A stretch of DNA of 5,261 nucleotides from Candidatus Stahliibacteriota bacterium. GTDB taxonomy: Bacteria; Hydrothermota; Tepidihabitantia; SM23-42. Within the stretch, counting starts at the first letter, position 1. Each line of letters begins with the position of its first letter. Positions 1 through 4,988 of this stretch are shown in pieces. A program made the translations under genes and the position numbers. The notes beneath the pieces were generated by a model that was not told the origin of the DNA, did no database searches, and saw only the letters and a program-made list of their open reading frames with translations. The stretch spans positions 1 to 5,261 of the forward strand of contig JAUWLY010000221.1 in the NCBI GenBank assembly GCA_030613445.1, in the 5' to 3' direction.

Positions 1-20
1 CGCAGCATATCTCCGTAATC

Positions 21-42
21 ATGTTCCGCCCATGGGGAACAT
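21..42 (-). other. Hairpin directly 3' of tRNA-Arg
   Basis: A perfect 7-bp inverted repeat: ATGTTCC at 21-27 pairs with GGAACAT at 36-42, with an 8-base loop. On the minus strand it starts at the tRNA discriminator base (42), where an encoded CCA would otherwise follow. There is no T tract after it, so it is not a classical terminator. It could be a 3' processing signal or an RNA-stabilising structure. The inner CCCATGGG palindrome gives an alternative fold. Seen directly; the function is inference. Confidence 0.4.
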
Positions 43-115
43 GCGCCCGACGCGAGTCGAACACGCAACCTGCGGATCCGTAGTCCACCGCTCTATCCAA
101 TTGAGCTACGGGCGC
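43..115 (-). tRNA. tRNA-Arg, anticodon ACG
   Basis: Read on the minus strand, a complete cloverleaf forms. The 7-bp acceptor stem is GCGCCCG with CGGGCGC. The D arm is GCTC/GAGC with loop AATTGGATA. The anticodon stem is GTGGA/TCCGC with loop CTACGGA, which places ACG at positions 34-36. The T arm is GCGTG/CGCGT around TTCGACT. ACG (wobble A edited to inosine in bacteria) decodes CGU, CGC and CGA as arginine. The D loop has an A at position 20 and the discriminator base (position 42 of the window) is A, both known arginine identity elements in bacteria. The genomic 3' end continues TGT instead of CCA, so CCA must be added by the nucleotidyltransferase. It is the only tRNA in the window and is probably transcribed leftward from the promoter at 501-529. 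Confidence 0.96.
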
Positions 116-136
116 ACAAGGGGGACACCCCCTTGT
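116..136 (-). other. Hairpin directly 5' of tRNA-Arg
   Basis: A perfect 9-bp GC-rich inverted repeat (116-124 with 128-136, arms of the form ACAAGGGGG) closes a 3-base loop. On the minus strand its last base is the base immediately before the first tRNA nucleotide. No T tract follows on either strand, so it is not a standard terminator. A stable stem stacked on the acceptor stem would sit exactly at the RNase P cleavage site. That role is inference; the hairpin itself is seen. Confidence 0.5.
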
Positions 137-181
137 ATCCAAAAAACTTTTGGAACGGCATCAAAACTTTTTCGGATGCCT

Positions 182-263
182 TTAATCCCCCGTTCCGACG
201 ATCGCAAACATCGAGATTAAAAGCTTTCGCCGTGTTGGATGCCACCTGCTTTTCATTACATCT
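182..263 (-). repeat. Diverged 82-base element, tRNA-proximal copy
   Basis: On the minus strand it begins with agatgtaatgaaa and ends with acgggggattaa. The copy at 360-441 begins and ends with the same words at exactly the same separation (offset 178). The interior is only partly alike (for example ccaacacgg against taacatgg) and needs compensating indels. Matching ends at identical spacing suggest an old duplication or two insertions of one dispersed repeat. Confidence 0.5.
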
Positions 264-347
264 GTGAGCACGACGCCACTCTAAAAGGCACAGGATTCAG
301 GGAACAGATTGTTAAATAAATTTTTTTACTGATTCCTATTTCCTAAT

Positions 348-375
348 CCCTGTTCCCTATTAATCCCCCGTGCCC
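348..375 (-). other. Canonical G-quadruplex motif in tRNA leader
   Basis: Four C-runs on the plus strand at 348-350, 355-357, 365-369 and 373-375 are separated by loops of 4, 7 and 3 bases. The minus strand therefore carries four G-runs that fit the G3+N1-7 rule, and they would be in the leftward transcript. It overlaps the end of the upstream 82-base repeat copy. Folding in the cell is inference. Confidence 0.45.
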
Positions 376-441
376 GTATGTCTCTATCGCTGAGCATGGA
401 GGTTAATCCCATGTTAACACCATCTGTATTTCATTACATCT
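360..441 (-). repeat. Diverged 82-base element, promoter-proximal copy
   Basis: The partner of the copy at 182-263. The ends agatgtaatgaaa and acgggggattaa are identical and lie the same distance apart. It overlaps the C-terminal half of the small frame at 403-480. Confidence 0.5.
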
Positions 442-480
442 CTTAACTACCGTTATCTCGGCTCTTGTCCTTCCCGCCAT
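403..480 (-). CDS. Doubtful 25-residue leader peptide
   Basis: An ATG at 480 (minus strand) opens 25 codons and ends at TAA (405-403). It begins MAGRTRAEITVV. The ATG lies 20 bases after the TATAAT of the minus-strand promoter, almost the same distance as for the large gene at 1197 (18 bases), so it would be the first frame of that transcript. There is no clear ribosome binding site. The frame overlaps the 82-base repeat. I recognise no homologue and it may be chance. Confidence 0.15.
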   Translation of the reverse strand: MAGRTRAEITVVKRCNEIQMVLTWD

Positions 481-500
481 TTCTGTTCCAACTGAGTATC

Positions 501-529
501 ATTATAACCATGAAAAATAGTGTTGTCAA
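501..529 (-). promoter_or_regulatory. Consensus sigma-70-type promoter, leftward
   Basis: On the minus strand TTGACA (529-524) and TATAAT (506-501) are separated by 17 bases: a perfect match to the primary sigma factor consensus with ideal spacing. The expected transcription start is near 494. The first recognisable gene downstream is tRNA-Arg, about 380 bases away, which fits a strong stable-RNA promoter. Confidence 0.75.
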
Positions 530-585
530 TACACTAACTGGAATATAATAAAAAGTGTGTAAAATTGTTGAAAAAGAAAAAAAAT

Positions 586-610
586 GGGGGAAGGGAGTCG
601 GGAAGTGGGG
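586..610 (+). other. Canonical G-quadruplex motif
   Basis: Four G-runs (586-590, 593-595, 600-602, 607-610) with loops of 2, 4 and 4 bases fit the G3+N1-7 rule. They sit in otherwise AT-rich DNA right after an A-rich tract. The last run ends 6 bases before the ATG at 617. The motif is seen; folding and any role are inference. Confidence 0.5.
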
Positions 611-616
611 ACACTT

Positions 617-736
617 ATGAAAAAATTATTCCTTACGGAATTTGATGGCAGTGATAAAAAAGCAGATTACAATGAGAATACAGACACATGGAGTTACATA
701 TTAAAAAATTGCCTCTTGATACACTCCTCTCAATAG
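617..736 (+). CDS. Doubtful 39-residue protein
   Basis: ATG at 617 to TAG at 734-736 gives a 39-residue product starting MKKLFLTEFDGSDKKAD. The GGGGA at 607-611 could act as a ribosome binding site 5 bases before the ATG. The composition is hydrophilic, with no signal peptide or membrane segment. I recognise no family. Codons look ordinary for AT-rich DNA, but the frame is short and lies in decayed intergenic sequence, so it may be a relic or chance. A tract of the form agtggggacactta precedes it, which I recall near transposase relics, but nothing here proves that. Confidence 0.18.
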   Translation: MKKLFLTEFDGSDKKADYNENTDTWSYILKNCLLIHSSQ

Positions 737-1150
737 TTCATCTCGCTAACCTCGATATCTTCGACAGCAAATTCTAATTTACAAAACCAGCCGAGACTAT
801 AGATTTTGTCGAATGTGAAGCTGCAAGTATCGCTATAGTCTCGAGTCTAACGAAGTTAGAAAGAGGAAGTATTGAGATGTCGTAGATCCTGAAGAATTGA
901 AGGGACCTGCCACTTTTTTCAAATACTTTTGAGACTTACGCATCTCAGTCCTTCGATATCTTCGACATCTCGGTTTACTCGATACTAACACATCTAGTGA
1001 GTTGGACGATGAAGAGATAGAACAACGGACTGTTCGTCCGTGGCGCTGAGTAGTTACATCACGCAAATACAAATATTTTACAGTGTCTTAAGATAAACAA
1101 CTTTCTTATCAATTCATCCTGTATCAAATATAAGTCAATAATCGAGAGTA
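737..1150. other. Intergenic region with repeats, no gene seen
   Basis: About 410 bases without a supported gene. Visible structure: a unit of 27-28 bases repeated at 739-766 and 941-967 (both start catctc and end tcgatatcttcgaca); a perfect 11-bp inverted repeat, cgagactatag at 792-802 with ctatagtctcg at 833-843; a short hairpin tctaac-gaa-gttaga at 846-860; and a GC-rich hairpin acggac-tgttc-gtccgt at 1025-1041. None is followed by a T tract. Short open minus-strand stretches look like decayed coding DNA, but I cannot assign a family. Confidence 0.45.
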
Positions 1151-1178
1151 TTGACATAATTCATAATCTTATTATAAT
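1151..1178 (+). promoter_or_regulatory. Promoter of the 891-residue protein gene
   Basis: TTGACA (1151-1156) and TATAAT (1173-1178) are separated by 16 bases. The expected start is near 1185, leaving a leader of only about 12 bases before the ATG at 1197. No Shine-Dalgarno sequence is visible there (the leader ends gaaaagttaag). The perfect hexamers suggest strong expression unless a regulator acts; no operator is evident. Confidence 0.75.
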
Positions 1179-1196
1179 ATAGATAGAAAAGTTAAG

Positions 1197-3872
1197 ATGA
1201 AACTATTTTATAAATGTGTTTCTTTATTAACCAGTAGCCTAATTTCGTTTTTGACAATCACAACACTTAATGCGCAAAAAATTGACCCACTGTTTGATAC
1301 TAATAAAATAATCAAACAAGTAAGTGACCTTCAGAGGCTAAACGAATCGAGAAATAATGAGTTCCCGGTTGACACAAATATCATTTACATTCCTGCTCAG
1401 AATAGTCAATATTGTCCCGCTGTCGCTTTTGATGGCACTAATTACTTTATTGTATGGGAAGACAAACGTCTTGGTTTTGGTATTTATGGTGCAAGAGTAA
1501 GTTCAAGCGGTGAAATCCTTGATTCAGCAGGTATTACTATCTCGACTGCCTATGGATTAGTAGAATGGGTAATGTCGCCTTCAGTTACTTTCGACGGCAC
1601 AAATTATTTTGTTGTTTGGCAATATGGTCGTCACGGTTATTCTTATGATATTTATGGAGCAAGGATTTCTCCATCTGGGGTTGTCCTCGACCCGGATGGT
1701 ATTGCCATATCAACTGCAGTAAACTGTCAAGTGGATCCTTCAGTTGCATTTGATGGAACAAATTATTTTGTGGTATGGACAGACACTCGTAACAGTACTG
1801 ATATTTACGGCGCACGTGTCACCCAATCTGGTACTGTCCTCGACCCGGATGGTATTGCCATATCAACAGCGTCAAATATCCAACGGTATCCTTCGATTAT
1901 TTTTGATGACACGAACTATCTGGTCGTTTGGGAAGATTTCCGGCCTGGGATATCAATCAATATTTACGGTGCGCGTGTAGCCCCGTCTGGAGTGGTCCTC
2001 GATCCGGATGGAATTGCGATATCAGATACATCTGTTGGAGAACGACCTTCTGTCAGCTTTGGTGGTTCAAACTATCTTGTGGTTTGGAATGATCATCGAA
2101 ATGGTGTTGATTTTGATATTTACGGTGCCCGCGTCGCCCAATCTGGTACTGTCCTCGACCCGGATGGAATTGCTATATCAACTACAGCCGATGACCAGTT
2201 ATACCCAACAGTTACCTTTAGTGACACAAACTTTCTTGTTGTATGGACAGACTATTACTCTGATACTTCTATTATCTACGGCGCAAGAATTAGCCAATCC
2301 GGAGTAGTGCTTGACCCAGATGGTATTGCGATATCAACTGGAGGTTACGGATTTTCTTCTGTTGGTTTTGATGGTGTTAACTATTTTACAGTATATCACT
2401 ATTCATCTGACATCTATGGTACCCGTGTTTCGCAAGATGGCGTTGTTCTTGATCCAGATGGTATTATCATCTCTATGGCGGGTAATAGCCAGTATTGGTC
2501 TGCGATTGCGTTTGATGGCACGAATTATCTTGTTGTCTGGACCGATGGGCGTGAAACTATGAGTTCAGATATTTATGGTATGCGTATTTCTTCTTCTGGC
2601 TTCTTACTTGACTCCGTTGCTTTCGTTGTTTCAGATGCCGCCAGAAACCAACATTCTCCCCAAGTTGCCTTTAATGGTTCAAATTATCTTGTGGTTTGGG
2701 ATAACGACAATAATGGTGATATTTACGGCGCTCGTGTATCCCCGTCTGGAGTGGTACTTGACCCGGATGGTATTGCGATATCAGACAGTGGTAATGCATG
2801 GTCCTGTGCGGTTGCTTCCGATGGTGTGAACTACTTTGTTGTTTGGACAGATGCACGCCCTGGTAGTAATTATTATGATATTTATGGTGCACGGGTTTCA
2901 CAATCGGGTGAAGTACTTGATCCTGGTGGGATTGTCATATCAGATGCAGTTGAGGGTCAATTTGAACCGGCAATTGCTTTTAACGGAAGAAATTATTTTG
3001 TAGTATGGTCAGATGCCCGCAATTCGTATTGGCCCCCCGATATTTACGGTGCACGTGTTAATAAATTGGGAGTGGTACTTGACCCGGCTGGTATCGCAAT
3101 TTCACTCGCCTTTAATTTTCAATTCACACCATCTATTGTATCTGGTGATACCAACTATCTAATTGTTTGGGAAGATTATCGAAATGACCCGACTCCATGG
3201 ATGAATAATCCTGATATTTACGGTGCGCGAGTTACACCATCAGGTGTTGTACTTGATACACAAGGTATTGCTATATGCACGGATACCTGCCGTCAGATCT
3301 TGCCGGATGTTGCCTTTGATGGCGATGATTATGTGGTTGTTTGGCAAGATAATCGTAAGATCTTCAAATGGCATATTTTCGGCGCAATATTGAATCAAGC
3401 GGGTTTAATAATTGATTCCTTCATAGCCGCCTCAGAATCAAGACACAATGATTTTCCTGCCCTGGCACATGGAAATGATGATCAAATATTTATCACCTAT
3501 TATGCCTGGACTGATTCCATTAATAGTCATCCAGCAAATACATTCCGAATATGGGGCACATTCTATCCATTTACTGGAATTGAAGAAGATGAAGGACTCC
3601 AGACACCAACACAAAAATTTCCTCTTGAGGTCTATCCCAATCCTGTTCATAAAAAGTGTAATATTAAGTACATCTTACCACAAAACACTAAAGTCAATAT
3701 ATGTATTTATGACGTAACCGGAAGATTGATTAAAGAAATCATTAATGAGTCCCAAAATGTTGGTATTCACAATAAGACATTTGGCGTAACCGATTTATCT
3801 CAAGGCATCTACTTCATTAGATTAAATACTGAAAATTATACAGATACTGAAAAAATAATTCTTATAAAATAG
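1197..3872 (+). CDS. Secreted beta-propeller-like repeat protein, T9SS type A sorted
   Basis: An 891-residue protein predicted to cross the inner membrane by Sec and the outer membrane by the type IX secretion system, ending on the cell surface or outside. Residues 1-26 form a signal peptide (MKLFYK, a hydrophobic core, then LNA before QK). Residues about 68-793 hold thirteen clear and one degenerate repeat with the pattern DGTNYxVVWxDxR, DIYGARV, SGxVLDPDGIAIS. Residues 808-891 are a T9SS type A sorting domain: FPLEVYPNP, then IYDVTGRLIKE, GIYFIRL and a basic ending KIILIK. A linker GIEEDEGLQTPTQK joins the two. The ATG at 1197 is chosen because it gives the signal peptide; the next Met is at about residue 125. 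The repeat type is common in secreted proteins of many phyla, usually of unknown function, so ligand and role cannot be named. The gene stands alone behind its own promoter, and I see no clear terminator after it. Confidence 0.93.
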   Translation: MKLFYKCVSLLTSSLISFLTITTLNAQKIDPLFDTNKIIKQVSDLQRLNESRNNEFPVDTNIIYIPAQNSQYCPAVAFDGTNYFIVWEDKRLGFGIYGARVSSSGEILDSAGITISTAYGLVEWVMSPSVTFDGTNYFVVWQYGRHGYSYDIYGARISPSGVVLDPDGIAISTAVNCQVDPSVAFDGTNYFVVWTDTRNSTDIYGARVTQSGTVLDPDGIAISTASNIQRYPSIIFDDTNYLVVWEDFRPGISINIYGARVAPSGVVLDPDGIAISDTSVGERPSVSFGGSNYLVVWNDHRNGVDFDIYGARVAQSGTVLDPDGIAISTTADDQLYPTVTFSDTNFLVVWTDYYSDTSIIYGARISQSGVVLDPDGIAISTGGYGFSSVGFDGVNYFTVYHYSSDIYGTRVSQDGVVLDPDGIIISMAGNSQYWSAIAFDGTNYLVVWTDGRETMSSDIYGMRISSSGFLLDSVAFVVSDAARNQHSPQVAFNGSNYLVVWDNDNNGDIYGARVSPSGVVLDPDGIAISDSGNAWSCAVASDGVNYFVVWTDARPGSNYYDIYGARVSQSGEVLDPGGIVISDAVEGQFEPAIAFNGRNYFVVWSDARNSYWPPDIYGARVNKLGVVLDPAGIAISLAFNFQFTPSIVSGDTNYLIVWEDYRNDPTPWMNNPDIYGARVTPSGVVLDTQGIAICTDTCRQILPDVAFDGDDYVVVWQDNRKIFKWHIFGAILNQAGLIIDSFIAASESRHNDFPALAHGNDDQIFITYYAWTDSINSHPANTFRIWGTFYPFTGIEEDEGLQTPTQKFPLEVYPNPVHKKCNIKYILPQNTKVNICIYDVTGRLIKEIINESQNVGIHNKTFGVTDLSQGIYFIRLNTENYTDTEKIILIK
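1398..3575 (+). repeat. Tandem blade repeats inside the gene (about 14 units)
   Basis: Units of roughly 46-58 codons. Conserved words per unit are FDGTNYFVVW, DIYGARV and VLDPDGIAIS; LDPDG occurs in seven units and is altered to LDPGG, LDPAG, LDSAG or LDTQG in others. Some pairs are nearly identical in DNA: 33 bases match exactly between 1682-1714 and 1835-1867, 31 bases between 1822-1852 and 2137-2167, and 16 bases between 1981-1996 and 2740-2755. Unit 7 is the shortest and lacks the VVW motif; units 13-14 are the most diverged. Confidence 0.9.
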
Positions 3873-4148
3873 TAAAGATAATAGAACCAGGACTGATGTG
3901 GGGCGGCTGATATGGGTCAAATCAATAACGACACATGATAGATACTGGATACTAGATACTAGAAAGAAAATAGGGAATGGGTGTTGACTTTGTGACAGAT
4001 GTTACAAAAAAAAGATCTGGTGAAACGGTGACAAAGAGAAACGGTTGCTTCGCAGATGATTACGGAGATAAAAAACACAGATTATATAGATGAGGAATGG
4101 AGTCTCACGGCGATCTCAAATAAATTAGTTTCTAGTTTCGAGGGCTGA
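3873..4148. other. Intergenic region after the main gene
   Basis: No gene is seen. It holds a 7-base tandem repeat (3941-3961), a purine-rich stretch, and a stem tttgtgac-agat-gttacaaa (3989-4008, one G-T pair) followed by A residues rather than T, so not a plus-strand terminator. At 4056-4070 there is a 15-base match in inverted orientation to positions 8-22. The part around 4051-4085 (cgcagatgattacgg, acacagatta) resembles dispersed intergenic repeat DNA. Confidence 0.4.
3941..3961 (+). repeat. Heptamer tandem repeat, three units
   Basis: gatactg, gatacta, gatacta in immediate succession. It is probably a fragment of a dispersed low-complexity repeat; no function is visible. Confidence 0.5.
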
Positions 4149-4274
4149 CCCCCTATATGCCTAGTAGCAAGTATCAAGAAAGAACTTGAGTTACCTGTTG
4201 ATTGTCCAAGAGCAATTCCAGACGGTATAATTCAACGTTTTTTAAAGGTGCATAACAAAATCAAAAATGTGTGA
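4149..4274 (+). pseudogene. Possible coding relic, 41 open codons
   Basis: A stop-to-stop frame (TGA at 4146, TGA at 4272) with no ATG, GTG or TTG near its beginning. The translation contains IKKELELPVDCPRAIPDG and then IIQRFLKVHNKIKNV, with a protein-like amphipathic pattern and few rare residues. I do not recognise the family. It could be the C-terminal remnant of a gene whose front is lost, or chance. It is not in frame with the FlgD-like relic downstream. Confidence 0.2.
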
Positions 4275-4411
4275 ATTTAAAAAAAATACACAAAAAACAT
4301 AAAAAAACTCTCGAAATTTCGAAGACTATCTATACCCTCCATAAATACTATATTGTCCCTTTTCTTATCGTTTAAGTATATATTCTAAACCATATATTGG
4401 TATGTTGATGT

Positions 4412-4549
4412 ATGTCAATGCCACAGGGTTCTTATACTGCACGATGGGACGGTAGGGATTCTGAAGGCAGATATGTCTCAAACGGTTCTTATTTTTGTGT
4501 TGTGAAAACGAACGGCAGCAGCACTACTTAAGTAGTACATATCAAATAA
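4412..4549 (+). pseudogene. FlgD-like Ig / T9SS C-terminal domain relic
   Basis: The translation from 4412 begins MSMPQGSYTARWDGRD, continues SEGRYVSNGSYFCVVKT, and stops at TAA 4529-4531. This matches the second half of the FlgD-like Ig domain, whose hallmark is GxYxxxWDGRDxxGxxVxxGxYF. After the stop the same frame continues VVHIK and ends at TAA 4547-4549; this is just how such domains usually finish (a Lys followed by VVHIK), so the first TAA looks like a nonsense change. The first half of the domain and the whole body of the protein are missing; a TGA lies directly upstream in frame. A terminator hairpin follows at 4579. It is best read as the 3' end of a deleted gene for another exported protein. 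Translation from its internal ATG cannot be excluded, but no ribosome binding site is seen. Confidence 0.7.
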
Positions 4550-4578
4550 GTAAAGACAGAAGATATAAATTATAGCAC

Positions 4579-4617
4579 AGGGGGAGTGACATTAACATCA
4601 CTCCCCCTTTCATTTGT
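4579..4617 (+). terminator. Rho-independent terminator
   Basis: An 11-bp perfect stem (4579-4589 with 4598-4608, core gggggagtga/tcactccccc), an 8-base loop cattaaca, and a T-rich tail tttcattt. It lies 30 bases after the last stop of the FlgD-like relic and probably once ended that gene; it may still stop read-through from upstream. Confidence 0.8.
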
Positions 4618-4888
4618 ACCACATTTGCACGGGCTCAATTCAACATAATCAACTATCTCAACCTGTAAATGCGAGAGTGTTCGGCATAGGGTATCTGGGA
4701 GAGGCCCCGGGTGATTTTTGGGTGTAGGGGGGGATGTCTATGCCAAAGTAGACCTACGGACTTACCCTCCGTTGCGTTGCCTGACACAACCACCTTAACC
4801 GCAGGATATACAACGCATCACTAAGTATTAGCTCCAAACTATATTTCTGTGTGTCTCATTTGTGCCAAAATAGTTAGAAACTCACCCC
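4618..4888. other. Intergenic region, GC-rich island without a gene
   Basis: No gene is supported. By hand count 4681-4800 is about 56% G+C, while the sequence on either side is strongly AT-rich. A minus-strand stretch is open without a good start codon and is not recognised. A short hairpin acgga-cttaccc-tccgt lies at 4756-4772. Confidence 0.4.
4683..4744 (+). other. Inverted repeat enclosing a G-run cluster
   Basis: GGCATAG (4683-4689) pairs with CTATGCC (4738-4744). Between them lie five runs of three or more G (4689-4691, 4697-4699, 4709-4711, 4720-4722, 4727-4733) with loops of 5, 9, 8 and 4 bases, a relaxed G-quadruplex pattern. CCCC at 4705-4708 could instead pair with the last G-run. 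It may be a structured RNA or a DNA element; I recognise no known class. Confidence 0.3.
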
Positions 4889-4916
4889 TTGACATCCAAC
4901 GAGATACTATTATAAT
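4889..4916 (+). promoter_or_regulatory. Promoter of the YVTN-type protein gene
   Basis: TTGACA (4889-4894) and TATAAT (4911-4916) with a 16-base spacer, the same layout as the promoter at 1151. The expected start is near 4923, giving a leader of about 65 AT-rich bases before the ATG at 4989. A second TAATAT-like box at about 4931 is a weaker alternative. Confidence 0.75.
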
Positions 4917-4976
4917 AATATAATACCATATAATATATTTCTATAATTTTTTGTATATCTGCTAACACTGAATAAA

Positions 4977-4983
4977 AAGGAGG
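4977..4983 (+). promoter_or_regulatory. Ribosome binding site AAGGAGG
   Basis: AAGGAGG lies 5 bases before the ATG at 4989. It fixes the start of the partial gene and contrasts with the main gene at 1197, which has no such site. Confidence 0.85.
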
Positions 4984-4988
4984 AAAAA

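Larger units (their letters stand above)
137..493 (-). other. Long leader between minus-strand promoter and tRNA
   Basis: About 360 bases with no supported gene apart from a doubtful 25-codon frame. Read leftward it contains two diverged copies of an 82-base element (360-441 and 182-263), an inverted repeat (ctgttccc at 350-357 with gggaacag at 300-307), a G-run motif at 348-375, and small hairpins at 157-180 (ggcatc/gatgcc) and 139-153 (ccaaaa/ttttgg). The arm ggaac at 152-156 can also pair with gttcc at 192-196 around the inner hairpin. The density of pairing suggests a structured, processed 5' leader or a decayed mobile sequence; I recognise no known RNA family. Confidence 0.4.

Noticed and set aside
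32..220. 62-codon plus-strand frame
   Set aside because: It runs antisense through the tRNA-Arg and both flanking hairpins; no ribosome binding site and no recognisable family.
116..289. Minus-strand open stretch reaching into the tRNA
   Set aside because: It has no good start codon, ends inside the tRNA and covers a GC-rich hairpin; not a believable gene.
833..1072. 79-codon minus-strand frame
   Set aside because: Rich in Arg and Ser, with no family pattern; it lies across repeats and hairpins, lacks a ribosome binding site, and looks like chance openness in decayed DNA.
1585..1815. Open frames on other strands and frames within 1585-3717
   Set aside because: They are shadows of the repeated codons of the 891-residue gene; they repeat because that gene repeats.
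1398..3575. CRISPR-like or minisatellite array
   Set aside because: The repeats are in frame with one long gene and conserve protein motifs; there are no uniform short repeats with unique spacers.
3989..4008. Possible terminator after the main gene
   Set aside because: The stem is AT-rich and is followed by A residues, not T, on the plus strand; on the minus strand no T tract follows either.
4311..4322. Palindrome tcgaaatttcga
   Set aside because: A single 12-base palindrome in AT-rich DNA with no linked gene or second copy; too little to call an operator.
4605..4830. Minus-strand open stretch through the GC-rich island
   Set aside because: No ATG and no ribosome binding site; unusual Pro/His-rich composition; better explained by base composition.
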